The notes: generated from the letters alone by a model not told the origin. A stretch of DNA of 64,000 nt from Helichrysum umbraculigerum (GCA_949592205.1 CATIUR010000005.1:30254179-30318178), one strand, 5' to 3'. Counted from the stretch's first letter, positions 46,274 to 59,326 are shown. A program made the numbers and translations.

Positions 46274-49200
46274 CTAATCATAGAACCTTGATCCATAAGC
46301 TACGTTTGCATAAGAATAGCAGCTCTCTTGTGCCTCCTAACATTATCATAAAATAAAGAAAAATATAAATTTAGCTAGAAAGACAATTATATCAACCAAA
46401 TTATATTTCCCTAATAAAAACTTCATATTTATCCCTATAAAATAACCATAAACTTTAGAATCAAGCCCCTTTCAGTACTTGTTAGAATGGACAGGACAAA
46501 GTTGTGTTGTCCATACTAAAGTTGACGTTTTGATTGCATAGAGAGATTCAATTCAGGTCGATTTAATAAGTGTTTACAACCAACGGGTCAAATATAAAGT
46601 TTAGCTTAAGTAGAATGGGTAGGTGTCTTTTACTATATTGAAGAGGTATGTTATTAATAGGAGTAATGCTACAGAGACCTAATTACACAGACCTACATAT
46701 AGACCTAATTATCTCATTGGTTGATTTATTTCTCTCTCCTAATCTCATCCACTCAATTTTTTCCATCAACCAATCACAAACTTTAGGTCTATGTTAGGCT
46801 TGTAAGTTTAGGTCTATGAATCATTTTCCTAATAGTAGTTTGGAACTGCGAGCTAGAAATTATAGTTATTTAGTCGTCAGAGTAATCGAAATGTATTTTT
46901 TTGATTTATAATGTTACCATGCATATTGTAGATGTACACGAGAGAAAATTTAATGAATATATATTCTATATTTTCCCTCCCGATCATTTACTTAGAGTCT
47001 AGTTTAGACAACAAAAAATATAACTTGAAACAGTTCAAATACAAGATAGCACCAAATATGTTCATTGATATCACCTCCAAAATTGACGCATGCCTAAGCC
47101 ATTTTATTAATGGAAAATATTGCAGCAAGTCAATTCCTAAAGTTTAAACCCATAAGCCGTATATCACAATTTTTAGTACAACCCAACCACCAAGAAGTGT
47201 GATACAGAATATTTTTGGGTCCTTCCGTTGGACACGTTATAACAATGAGCTCAAATCAAATCATTGGCAAACTTCCGATAACAAACTCCAATCATATGAA
47301 ATATATTATTCGTGCTTAAATTGTACACTATTCACACATTCTTACTAAACCAAGGCATCTATACATACATAATCTACACAATAGACCTGTCTTTGTACCA
47401 AAGCTAAAAATCACTTATTTCATGAACCAAAATGGTTGCTAAAGTTCATACGTAGATAACTATCATTTAACACTATATAGGTTGCTCCAACACGAGATAT
47501 GTTTCTCTTATGCTAAAATAGAGTAGAACCCATGTTCCTGCAACATTCATCTTTTTCTATCGCTCGATATTTTACAGATATAAGAACATCATATCACAAA
47601 AGGTCTGTTCTTTTTTAAAAGTAGCATTCCATAGAGCACTCCTATCTTCCCCACAGGCCACGATGGTTGTGAAATTATTGATTCTATTAGAAGACTTGCA
47701 AATTCCACTGCAACTCCAATCAAATGACACCACACAGGTGATCCTCGCTTGCGCCTTCCACTCACAATACATTTATATATCTTTTCAAAACATTTAAAGA
47801 GTAATCGGAAATTCGGAAGTGTCAAAATGGGTTGGCTAGGTTATGGTTCAAATGGGTTTTTAAAAAATGAGTATTCGGTGGTGTTCCACAACAGAACACA
47901 TATCATCAATGTGATCCGCATCCAATCCAATAAATCTTAGTCCAAATGAGACATTCTCATTTGCATATTTGTGTAGTACGTGTCTAGAGCGATTCAAAAT
48001 TTCAAATGCTCCAAAAATGAGATGAAGAACGTGACGATTGATAACAAATACAAAAGGGAAAAATGGTACTTACTGGTTTATCGAGATATAAATAGCTCAA
48101 TCTCTTGAGATATTATACAAGTCCTGTAGCGTGACAGAAATATTTGTTTCCTTCTTTACCAATTCAGTTTTGGGGTTCGTGATATCTACCTCCTCTGATT
48201 GGAAAACGAAAAAGTTTGAATATAATCTTAGTACATGGGGTATGACTAACTAACATCACAAACTCAAACTCATAAGCCAACAGATCACACTTCTTGACTG
48301 TTAGAAGATAACACACTTGAGCTTAAAAACACTACTCAAATGCAAAATATTATATATAGAAAAAAATGGTTAAATCTCTCCATTCTCCAAAGAAATCTAA
48401 ATTTATAGAGGGAAGAAAACCTTATAAAAGAAGCAACCACCTGACAAGCACGATAAAGACCAGAGCAAACAACTTAAATAAAAACCACTGTTATTTTACC
48501 TATAAAATGCAGTTTTACTGCTAAAGTTAGTCCAATAAATAGAAGAATTGACGGAGCTTTTTGAAGAAATGGTTTTAGTTCCAAATGCAACTTTACAGTT
48601 CCAAACAATCCAAGATATAGCATAATTAAAAATGCACTTTCTTTACTTACAGAATGCAATTTTTTACTGCTCAAAACAATTTGAAGAGATAGCAATAGTA
48701 ATGCATGCAGTTTTTTACCTTGGTAATATATGCAGAATACAATAGGCTTGTAAAAAGGTTTACCTCAGAGGATGCTTGGCTCACATCAGGGAGGCACCCA
48801 GTTATTTCTTTTTTTCTTGGATGTATGCCTATTACTGCCTAGAGTATGCATTGACTACATGACAACCCCTAGAAGATTATCTGTTAATATCCTTTTTAAC
48901 AAGCGGATAACCAAGTTATCAGGTCAGTTTGTTCATTGTAGTCCTCATTTGTTGAGGCAACCAATCCTACATAATTGAAAATTTTGACTTTCTGATTCGA
49001 GGTTGGACAAGTTTGCATGAAACTTGATTATGTATATATAAATCCAGAGTAAGAATACAATCAGAGGCTTTCCAGATATGTTACTTTGAAGTTGAAATTT
49101 CAATCCATTTACTTACAAGGGTCAAAGGGGGTTATGATTTATCCTTTACAGCAAAAATCAAATATTGATCTTGATTTGAAACGGGTCAAACACGTCAAAT

Positions 49201-51883
49201 GGGTATTTCGTATCCTTTACTTAATCTGGTCTCAAAATATTTTGTCAATGTCTAATATGGATCTAAGTGACATTCATCATAAGGAAGATGAGCATTGCTA
49301 AAATAATGTCATACTAATAATCTCTTATAAAAACTGACAGTGAACCACTTTTTGACAACCAAATGTAGTTTGACATGTTTATAGAGATAGATTAGTTTTA
49401 TCATACTTTTGATTTAAAACAAGAATCATTTACTAATTGAATTCAGGATATGCTAGGATAATCACCTCAATCGTCAATGGTAAATTTGTAACTAAGTTGG
49501 CATACTAAAATGTAAATAACAACTGATTTAAGGGTATTCAATTTCATAAATAAAAAACTAAATTCCGTAAAGACCTGAAAATATCCCTCATAATTACTTG
49601 AAACATAATACATAGAAGATGCAAGTACTTGAAATATACATATACAAAATTTAAGTACATGATTATGTATGATACATAAATGGGCTCGGTACCTCAAATT
49701 TTTGTAGGCCATCAGATGCCTCAATAGTTAGCCTTCTTTGAAGCAAACCATTACAGAATTCAAGCACTTTTTGTAATTTTTGAGTGCATTATCAAGTTCT
49801 CTATCAACCAAATAGCGGCTGGAAAACACAAGACATGAAGGTATATTCAAATGTATATGATACATAACATTATAGATATTAGAGTCATCATTAAGGCCAC
49901 AAGTATACTAAAATTGTAACATTGCTTCCAATATATTTAAAAAATCCCTGTAATCTTACTTTCTGGTTGCCACACAGACCTTAAGAAATCCATGATCTAA
50001 AGCTTTTTTATAAATTTCATGTGGTTGACCAGGAAAAGTGGGTTAATAACCTGATCGAGAGCAATCCGCATATTAATACCACCACCAGCAATGAAATTCA
50101 TGCCTGCAAACATCATAATATATTGTAAAGATTACGATTCACACTCAAAAACATGTTTTTCATTAAATGAACTCTTTGACTGTCCTACTTGCTATGTTAC
50201 TGCATTTATAATAAGAGCATAATTATTCGCCTAATTAAAAAGAATACGATTCAATTTATGATCAAGTCCCAGGCACATATAATGACGAAGTGAAAGGTTT
50301 GATTTCATCTCTTATTAAAGACAATCGAGTAACCTAAAACTAATTAGTTGTGAATCGATCATCAAGAAACTGAGCATCATTCTCAACAATCAAACCCCAA
50401 TTATTAGGTGAAACGGCATAATCAAATACATGCTCAAGTACTTAATTAGTTAGACTCTAAATCATAACAACTTAGTATTTATAACAACACATAAATCAAA
50501 ATCAAAACCTTTTTCCCCCTTACATGGGTTATTAGAAAATGACATTACCACTCATGCTACAATTTGATGCCATGTTATCCAAGGTTTCATCTCCAACATA
50601 TTTGATGCCTTAAAAACACCGAAGATTATATTATAAAGCCAGACATATCATGAGTTTAAATCGAAAACAAAAATTATAAAATGAATCCTCAATCAAAACC
50701 CTAAATCAAATTAACCAACAACCACTGTTAAAAACATCATACGAATTCCCCAGAAAGAAGCAAAGTATCCTTATGGAGCTTCCTGAATACATAATTTGAT
50801 TTTAATTCTAAACATTGTCATACATGTACCAAAAGTAACTGACACAGAGTAGTCAAGATGAAACTGATATTCGTTGGCTTACAATCTTGGTGACGAGAGA
50901 GACATTACTTTTACATCTTCAATCATCCCGTCAAAATATAGGCCAAGGAACTCTAGCAACATTGAAAATATTCTTTTGTATAGCTGCAAAATATCAGCGA
51001 TTAAACAGGATATATCAAATGGAATCATGCATTACAACTGATAGGAAAGTTATTTATAAAACAATTAAAGACAGAGAACTTACCATTAGAGACAAATGAA
51101 CAAAGTGGAGCTTCTGTATCATGAATATTTCATCTTCATCTTTAGATGTATCTATAAAACCAAAAAACATTATTAATGATTAAAATCAAGAAAAAATAAA
51201 ATACTAAAGCTAACTCAAAATTTTCATAGTTTTTAACTAACATTCATATTCTCTTATTTTTGTAGCAATATTTTATATTCATATTCAATATAGAATATTT
51301 AAACCCCTATGATCCTCTTCAATGCTAAGAATGTAGACCTAACTATGTATGTGTACATGAAAACTAAACACGAAACCGACTTTAAAAATATGTGCTTTAA
51401 GAGTTAAGAGTTAAAGATTCCAAAAAACTATACGATAAAGTTCTCCAACGCAGTTAAAACCTTTAATAGCTGTACAAAAATCATGTATTCATTGTTCCGA
51501 AGTTCTAGCAAATTACTTTGAAGCAGTCACTCATGAAGAACAATGGATATTTGGCTATTACAAACCTAGTAGAATTCCAAATATATAAGCATGATCTTGT
51601 AGTCTACATCTCGAGGCATGACTTGCAATGGTGCATTTGCAGTAAACCATTTGACTGTTCGCTATCAACCTCTGAAAAAACATGATGAATAATAATTGAT
51701 ATCAAAATTGCAAGCATATATAACTTTCATGCATAATTTAGGGTTTTGCAATTACGAATTTAGGATAATTAACTGAAAGATGTATACTAAAAATTAGACA
51801 GCATTATCATACCTGCAGAAGCTTTTTGAAGTTCGAGTTTGTTCAATTGAATCGCTTGACACGGGAGAAGATGAATATCTCAT
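46274..51883 (-). pseudogene. Captured multi-exon gene fragment in the Helitron, unidentified
   Basis: Several short exon-like stretches with GT/AG borders read coherently on the minus strand: 51813-51883 (ATG, MRYSSSPVSSDSIEQ), 51084-51151 (DEDEIFMIQKLHFVHL), 50549-50608 (IKYVGDETLDNMASN), 50051-50103 (MNFIAGGGINMRIALDQ, in phase with the previous one), about 49960-50040 (HEIYKKALDHGFLKV), about 49697-49818 (YLVDRELDNAL and, shifted, LLQRRLTIEASDGLQKFE), about 48115-48210 (EVDITNPKTELVKKE) and a last one, 46274-46336 (SYANVAYGSRFYD, stop). At least two single-base frame breaks (near 50040 and in an A run near 49783) show that it is decayed. I do not recognise the parent protein. A real host gene bracketed by the Helitron ends is less likely. 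Confidence 0.55.
46661..46829. mobile_element. Probable MITE with AGACCTAA inverted ends
   Basis: GAGTAATGCTACAGAGACCTAA on the left faces TTAGGTCTATGAATCATTTTCC on the right. Internal ATTGGTTGAT and ATCAACCAAT also pair. The flanks share TAATAG. The superfamily is uncertain. Confidence 0.6.
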
Positions 51884-52348
51884 TGTTTGAATTGATCGTT
51901 AAGGAATTGCCGATGTAAATGCAAACCAATTAGAATATGAAAATTTTGATGTGCAAATAAATCGATCGATTGGAAAGGAATTGAGAACCGGAAGACATTT
52001 AAGGAGTGGATTAAAAAGAGAAAATAAAACCCTAGTTTGTTTACACATGGAAGTGTATGGTACGTACTAATATTTTTTAATTTCAATTTAATTTTTTTAA
52101 TTAAATTAAATTTGGAATATTAAGGAGGGATAATAAGGACTTTTGAAGAAAGTTACTCCACTATTTAGGTAGTCATTTAGGTTAAATATTATCAATGGTT
52201 TTAATTAAAAGGGCTTAATTAATGGATGGTTAGGATTAAATTAGGATGATCTAAACTTAGAATGACAACTTAATTAACACTCTATTATAAATATTAAGAG
52301 AGATGCCCCCTACGAAGTCAATTCCTGGATCCGCCACTGCCTAGCGGT

Positions 52349-52460
52349 ATGAAAGGAACCTTTCAACCTAGAGGTTGAAGGTTCAAGTCATACTTGAATC
52401 AATGAGTTGTAAATATTAGTAGTGGTTGTAGATAATTGTGTATTATTTATATAAAAAAAT
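52349..52460 (+). mobile_element. tRNA-derived SINE, 3' part
   Basis: It continues the SINE of 43943-43960; it contains GGTTGAAGGTTCAAGTC (B-box-like) and ends in an AT/A-rich tail near 52460. The A-box half is repeated just before it (52339-52348) through the target duplication. Confidence 0.6.
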
Positions 52461-52710
52461 GGAATATAAAATTAATTAATGAATTTAATAATTTTTAATA
52501 ATTTGAGTACGTGATCCGAAGTGTTATGTAAGGTGAGAGGCACGTGTAAGATAAAGACACGAATCTTATTCTACGTGTCCTCTTGCTCCGCCTTCATCAT
52601 CGCTGTTAGAACTACCGTACCTCTAATCTTCTTCTTCTTCTGTTTCACCTTTTTTTTATTTTACTTTAATTTAATTTATTAATTACATCAAGATTCAATC
52701 TATCAAAAAC
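52461..52710 (+). promoter_or_regulatory. Proximal promoter and 5' UTR of the TOM1-like gene
   Basis: About 250 bp separate the SINE tail from the start codon. A CT-rich stretch (CTAATCTTCTTCTTCTTCTG, about 52625-52645) is typical of plant 5' UTRs. ACGTGT words occur near 52542 and 52576 and resemble ACGT-core elements; their use is not shown. No clear TATA box could be fixed. Confidence 0.5.
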
Positions 52711-55700
52711 ATGGCATCTATAAGTAACAACAGCAAAGGGTGGTTAGAATACATTCCAGGAGATGTACAATTTTTAGGTTTAAATTTGTTAAATCAATGG
52801 TGGAATGGAGTTGAGGAATCTCAGAAATGGCAAGATGGCGTCTTTTACGCTCTCTGTGCTTCTTATGCACTCGTTTCTTTAATTGCTTTGGTATGTATCT
52901 TTGATTCGGTTAAAAATTAGATCTTGTCTTTGAAATTTATAAATAAATTCGATGATATATGCCTTTTGTGTGTTTTGTTTATTGGGGGTGAAAACTGATA
53001 TGTTTCCGTCTGGGATTCTGTATTGTTAATAGATCACTATTTGTATCACAAATCTAATTAGGTTCTTAAAATTTGTATACAATCTATATTGCATTCTCAT
53101 AGTTTGATAACATAAATAAACAGGGGTTGCATCTTATGTATGATCATGAAGCTATGATTAAAGCCTTACACATTGGTTGCAGTCCGTAAACTGTAATTGT
53201 CTTGATCGTTTTGAATAAACGGTTATTTAGCATAAAGTGAATGACAAGTTATGCCAATGTTCAAATCTTCTAGGAAAAGCATCAGTAGTTTACCACAAGT
53301 TGTTAGAACTAGCAAGGAACACTGAATATTATGTTAAGCCTTCACATATTTTGTTGTAAAGGTGCTCATGGTAAACCGTCTGAGCAGATATGTTACTTTG
53401 TAGCTTGGTGGTTTATAAACTTGTCCATATTTGTGTTGAATGTAGTTAAAAAGCAAGCGTATTATGCATCGAAATTGAATGATTATCACCGAATATGCAG
53501 GTGCAACTTGTACGTATTCAAATGAGGGTACCAGAATATGGTTGGACGACGCAAAAAGTTTTCCACTTGATGAATTTTGTGGTCAATGGATGTAAGGTTG
53601 CTACTCATTTTCTACATTTCTGAGTGCCTTAGGTTTGCCTGTCTATTTGATGCTATTCGTATGCCTTTTTACAGTAAGGGCCATTCAGTTTGGATTTTAT
53701 TGGAGGTTTTTCCACAATAAACCTAAAGTAAGTTCCTGATCTAAATCAGACTCTACTTTTACTGGTTGATTTCCTTGAAGTTGTGGGGGAGTATTTACCA
53801 ATACAATATAATATATGATTGCATAAAGTTGTGGGTTGGATACTGGATCAAGATTGGATGAATATTCTAAACTAGTGTGAATCCCGTCCGATGGACGGCT
53901 TCGTAAAAAATTTGATGATTTTGTATATTAGTTTGTTATAAACTTAAACAAAAATATAACTTTACATCAAACTATATTACTAATAATAAAAGTAAACAAA
54001 AAAAAATACCAAGCAATCAAGCATGATAGAGATAAATGCTTAAATAAGAGGACAAATCGTTCAAATTTCATCTTTGCCAATTGACGATTTAGAAATGTAT
54101 CTTTGCATGAAAAAAAAAACCATATATACACATACATAAGTGTGTCCCATCATCAAATAAATAAAAGTTGAATTAGAAATAAACATTGAATTAGAAGAAA
54201 TAAACGTACTTATGAAACTAAGTGATAGAGTAGAATCAAATGATTAGTAACTTTAGTCACGTAGTTAGATGATTAGATTACTATAATAAAAGAATCATAT
54301 ACACTTAAAACTGCACTAGACATCCAATCATCAATTTGCAAAAGAAATAAACAATCAAATCAATTTGTATTCATATTGTGGTTGGGTTTCATTTAGACTC
54401 GATCGAATCTACAAGAAAGCATCACACATGTATGCTATATTTTTTTGAAACCAAACTCACCAAAAGTAATGTATATCGTGGATGACCTTTACTTACCTTC
54501 ACATTAGGATAGATTGTAAATTGATCAATGCTAAAATCATTGAACCTTTAAATTCAAAGACAAAATAAAGAAGTTTAGTGAAATGTATAAATTATTAGAG
54601 CAATAGTCTTCACGTTAGCAATCATCATCGTCATATCAATATTTTCATAATATATTATGAAGAAACCCTACATTTTCATCCAAAATAAATAGTGGAAATT
54701 CATAAAAGTGAAACGAAAGAATAATATTTTATTAACTTCCTTAAAGTTAAAGTAATTACTAATATGAATGTCTTTTAAGAAAGGATGATTTTTTAACTTA
54801 TGAGACTAATGTATGTATATTGAAAAGTCACCTTTAATCACATGAATTCTAATGGGATGAGAAAGTTCAAGAGCTTGACATGTAAGATTTTTTTGACATG
54901 TGGAATTTGGTACATGTGCATCACAGAAAGTCAGAAAGTAGACATATCATTGGGGGGCTACTTACTTAGTATATAGGTAAAGATTGATTGAAAGAGACTA
55001 ATATTCCAACAAATTTATTAGTATAATTTAATGTCAGTTTCATACGAAAGGTCTTATTTCAATGGTAATATTAATCTTTGATTGCCCAACCTTCTTACAT
55101 GGCATATGTTACATTTGAGAATTAACCAAATCATGCCACATCATGATGTAGCTTGTAAAATGCTTCCACATAGGCTAGGGGGATAGACATTTAGTATATA
55201 GGAAAGATGAGAGTAAAATGTGATTTTTGTATCAATTTTCTAGAATCCTATCATATTTAATATAATATAATTTATTTCGACTACAATCAACATGTGTAGT
55301 CTAAACATTTGAAGAACATTTCAGCAGCACTTAACACATTTGACTTGCGTGGCACGTTAGGCATGCATCATTTAGGTAGTTCTTTTAGTTTGACTCATTT
55401 GGCCCATTAAAGATGAAGGTTTACCAAAATCGACCCATTTTCTTGTAAGTTAATTTAAATGGTCACCTCTATTGAAAATGCATTTGGACCTGGTTTTGTT
55501 AAGGAATATAATTATGCTAGAATTTTTACAGATCCTTGTATACTTAGCTGACTGTCACTGTCATGATACTTAAGTAATCCAAGCCATCCCACATTACTAA
55601 CTAACGGTGGATAATCAAATTTCACAGGTATTAGACATGATACTGTTGGATCTTCCCGGACTTCTGTTTTTCTCAACGTACACGTTACTTGTGTTGTTTT

Positions 55701-58332
55701 GGGCAGAGATATACCACCAGGTGTTCACTCTTTTAGATCTTACTTTTTACCAGTTGCACATGTTTAAGTGCTTTTCTGCTTAGAAAATAAGCAGAGGTCA
55801 ACATGCTTATATGTACGTGTTTATTCCTTAAGAAAGTAGATAAGCAGTTTCTAGAAAATTGTTTGTTTTTGCTTATCTTCTGTAGAAATAAGCAGATAAG
55901 CACTTAAAATTAGCAATCCGAAACACCCCCTTAATCATATGTATGATGGGTAGAAGCAAATATCTCTTTTTGTCGGTTTAATGCAATTCTATTCTCTGGA
56001 TTCCAGGCAAGAAGTCTTCCAACTGATAAACTCAGACCTGCATACTTCATCTTAAATGGAGTTGTATACTTTCTTCAGGTAATGCGATCAGTTACAGATT
56101 CCTGTTTATGTTGCTTGGTTTTGTAAGTATATTTTTAAGTTCCAACTTTATTGGGTTTAATCAAGAAAGGAAGTCTTGGAGTTCTGAGATGCAAGTTAGG
56201 TAGTTACCTATGACTGGGTTTATTTTGACCCGAACTGTATTTTTGTATGCATTCATCTTAGATCATGGCTTTATTTAAAAGAACAGGTTTTCCTTGTAAT
56301 AGTATAAAATTTTGTAATCGTAGTCGACACTTCTTTATCTATCTTTTATTGGAAGTTTGGACCTAAGGTGTTTCGTGTCAACCTGACCCAAATCAGGTTT
56401 GGCATGTTACCCAATCCGTCGGGCGTCGATGCACCCAGTTTGCTACTTTTACTTCTTATTTCTTAGGAGGAGGGTCGAAACCCTTCATATCTGCAGTGAC
56501 ACATGTTAATATGTTCCAATTGTTTGTGGACTTGCACACCGATATTTAGATTTGCATCTGGATGTATATGAGATTCAGCAAAACTGCTGTTGCTGTGGAA
56601 CTTGCCGAACTCTTTTTCTCACGTAAGAATGACGGTGAATTGCTTGACAGTCAATAATGAATGCTGCATTTTTACAGAATTATTAGTTTTTTTAATTTTC
56701 GTTTTTTTTGTCTGTAGTTATCTCACTTGCTGCTGCTGTGGGGTTCATTGTGTATGGTGGCAGGTAATTGCTTATTGACTCTGAACTGAGTCTATATTCT
56801 TCTGATGTTGCGTTCTGTCCATATTTTGGGATTTTATGTGTTTTTTCTTGTCATAGGTTATTTGTCATGCTTAGGCGCTTTCCCATTGAATCTAGAGGCC
56901 GTCAAAAGAAGCTGTACGAGGTTATATCTCTATTTTCCCCTCTGATAATGTAGTCTCGGAGCTTATTGGAAGTTATTACTTAGTACCATGCTATAAACTT
57001 TATAGTGAAGAGTTGTGTTAGTTATTACTACAGTTGCACAAAAGACAATTTAGGAGGTTTTTATCATTAAAGATAAGACTTTGGGCAACTTCCAAGTTCC
57101 AACCCCTCGGACGCGTTGTCCTGTTCCTCTGCTAGATGATCCTTGATTTGACTTCTTAATATGTTTGAGATAGCATACAACCTAAATCAACTGGTTGGTA
57201 ACTAGATGGCTCCAAAATTTTATGCCTTTTCTTCTAACTTCTAAGTGTATATTGTGTGACAGTACCTGTGGTTAGTAAATTGAATTTAGTGTAAACTTTG
57301 ATTGGTCTCTTGCGAGTAAAAAGATCTTGTTAGTGAGTTGCCTCGTGCGAATTGTTTGTTTATTTATATATTTCAAAATTGTTGCCAATTGAAGCTTTCC
57401 CAAATAGCCCCAACTTTTGGCCCTTTTCTTTAAGGACAACAGAAACTAAATGTGAAATACTGACTCATTGTTCTATTTCCTATCTTGAAAAATGAACAAT
57501 TTTGGGTCTTGATCCATCGTATGTGGCTTTTTGACAGGTGGGATTTGTGACAGGAATATGCTGCACTTGTTTCTTAATAAGATGCGTGATGGTTAGTTCA
57601 AATAACTCGGAATAATATTAATACATCATCTAGTCTGTGCTCCATTACTTATCTGCAATGTATGACTGTTCAATAGGTGGCAATCGCTGCTTTTAATAAG
57701 AAGGCTGACATGCATGTCTTGAATCACCCAATCCTTGATTTTTCCTACTACATGGTACGTTCATCAACACTTTTCAGTCTTTAGCCACTTATCCAACTTT
57801 AAACCCTTTTCCTTGACCATGGTAAGTCGATTTTAAGTTGCTATTTTTGGCACATGAATGTGTAAAAGTGACCACTTAGACCCGGTTTTCTATTTTTATT
57901 AATCTCAAACAGGTTTTTTTACTGCATATAACCTCCCAAATCATTTTAGTTGATAGTTATTGTAATAAGACATTTTTTTGTGATCGTATATAATTCATTA
58001 GTAACTTATGTAGTATTAGAACTTCCAAAAATGGACAAAAGATGTTTTAAGGTCAGACTGACTTTGTTCCATTTCAAATTATATTTTGTTTTGACCTGTT
58101 ATTCGATCTGTCTATCCGGCCAACAAATCTGCCTGTTTTGGAGATGTACCATGGATATTTGATGGTAGGATGACCAAGAAAAGGATATAAATTTTTATGT
58201 GTTGCCTTGCACCAAACCTGTTTTTTTCTCCTTGTGTAGATAGTGGAAATCTTGCCGTCTGCCCTTGTGCTTTTTATCTTGAGAAAGTTGCCTCCACGAC
58301 GAGTATCAGATCAGTACCATCCAATCAAATGA
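52711..58332 (+). CDS. TOM1: TOM1-like seven-transmembrane protein, 11 exons, complete
   Basis: Coding exons: 52711-52890, 53501-53591, 53675-53727, 55628-55720, 56007-56078, 56550-56622, 56718-56763, 56857-56920, 57538-57591, 57677-57754 and 58240-58332. All have GT/AG borders and join in phase to 298 residues (family about 290). Signatures: VPEYGWTTQKVFHLMNFVV, LLDLPGLLFFS, RRFPIESRGRQKKLYE, LNHPILDFSYYM and LFILRKLPPRRVSDQYHPIK. About seven hydrophobic segments are visible (near residues 45-65, 82-100, 113-135, 152-170, 178-203, 225-247 and 258-282). TOM1/TOM3 proteins are tonoplast membrane proteins that tobamoviruses recruit for RNA replication; their normal host role is less clear. The LLDLPGLLFFS and SLPTDKL wording favours TOM1 over TOM3. 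No lesion was seen, so it is probably functional. Intron 3 (1.9 kb) carries a Helitron. Confidence 0.93.
53872..54983 (-). mobile_element. Non-autonomous Helitron in TOM1 intron 3
   Basis: On the minus strand it ends GCCGTCCATCGGACGG (hairpin), a short spacer, then CTAG followed by T. It starts TCTTTACCTATATACTAAGT after A. There is no coding content. A second, similar 5' end (TCTTTCCTATATACTAAATG) lies upstream in element orientation at 55207, so the insertion may instead extend to 55207 or be a nested pair. Confidence 0.7.
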
Positions 58333-59153
58333 TCCCAAAAAATGGTACTTTTACCTTTGAGGGTCAAAGCTAATGCGGCATCAAGTTTTCTCATCGGGGG
58401 ATCTCTCCCTACCCGTCTCTTCCTCTCTCACATATATACACATATACTCGCTCCATGTATATCCTTTCCTTTGCCTGTGATGTAAATGTATTTCTTTGTT
58501 TATGCTTCCTGAGAATAAGAAACAGGCATCCGATAAATGTCTTGTAAACGGCGTGAGTAATAGACAGGAATCTTTTATGATGTATTTTTGTACTTGTTCT
58601 TGCTTGAGTGAGAGTGCCACAAAGTGGTTGGAACCTCGTGGTTTTATCGTGAACAATTTAAAAAATGTTTCACAAGTTTTGCTCTTTGATGAATATTTAT
58701 ATAAAGTATAATTGGATGTGTATGTGCCCTCGGCATCAATGAGGTCTATTGCTTTCTGCATATGGTCTATAGATTATATATCGATATGGTTGAAGTCATC
58801 TTGAAAATTTAGTAGTTTCGGCCCTTCCACCGCGAATGATATGAAGTTTTTTCCTGAGTTTGTGTTGTTTTGGAATTGGTTAATTTCTGGTTATTCACTT
58901 ATTTGTGTTAGGGGGTATCAAGATGAATCGGATGCATTGTGCCTGGTTAATCATAATACTTTGTTATGTGCAAATAACTTTCTAATAAAAGCGGTTGTAG
59001 TTGGTACGGCTTTAATTATATGCACAATTTGGTTGAGCTAGATCATCAAAAAGGCTCTCTCTCCCAAAAAGCAAATTACCAGTTGACTACGGTATTAGTT
59101 TATCTAATCATGTACAGAAATTTATAAGACATAATTTGTAGGGTCACAACTCA
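58333..59153. other. TOM1 3' UTR and downstream intergenic DNA
   Basis: The first several hundred bases are presumably 3' UTR. AATAAG at 58514 and other A-rich words could act as weak polyadenylation signals, but none is decisive. Reading frames on both strands here lack similarity to known proteins. Confidence 0.5.
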
Positions 59154-59326
59154 TTTTAGCCGAATCGCTCGTACAGGTGCAATAGCAAAAAGTAGGAGCA
59201 TTGATACATTTAGATAGTGTATTGTACTAGAAAGGTAAGGCTGATTCAGATACAATAGCAAAAAGTATAAACATTGATACATTTAGATAGTGTATTGTAC
59301 TAGAACTAGAAAGGTAAGGCTGATTC
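59154..59326. repeat. Tandem duplication, unit about 73-79 bp
   Basis: The stretch CAATAGCAAAAAGTA... to GGTAAGGCTGATTC occurs twice (from 59180 and from 59253) with few differences; the second copy has an extra six bases (CTAGAA). No coding role. Confidence 0.85.

Larger units (their letters stand above)
44588..52303 (-). mobile_element. Helitron, 7.7 kb, with captured gene and MITEs
   Basis: On the minus strand it starts TCTCTCTTAATATTTATAAT and ends with a GC-rich palindrome (CGCGAATTCGCG), ten bases later CTAG, then T. The bases on either side are A and T, as Helitrons require, with no duplication. No Rep or helicase domain was recognised, so it is non-autonomous. It sits inside the Mutator-like element and carries two clear MITEs, a third probable one and decayed exons on the minus strand. 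Confidence 0.75.
43961..52338. mobile_element. Mutator-like DNA element, filled by a Helitron
   Basis: The ends are inverted: AGGGGCGGATCCA at 43961 and its near complement TGGATCCGCCACT at 52326-52338. They are flanked by the 10-bp duplication GCCTAGCGGT (43951-43960 and 52339-52348). The length without the Helitron is about 660 bp and no transposase is present, so it is non-autonomous. The 10-bp duplication favours Mutator-like; the superfamily is inference. Confidence 0.65.

Noticed and set aside
47572..47825. Overlapping 66- and 78-residue minus-strand frames in the Helitron
   Set aside because: Could be part of the captured gene, but no splice borders or phase link were convincing, so they are not listed as an exon.
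58381..58761. 126-residue minus-strand frame downstream of TOM1
   Set aside because: Lies in the presumed TOM1 3' UTR and has no recognisable motif; probably chance.
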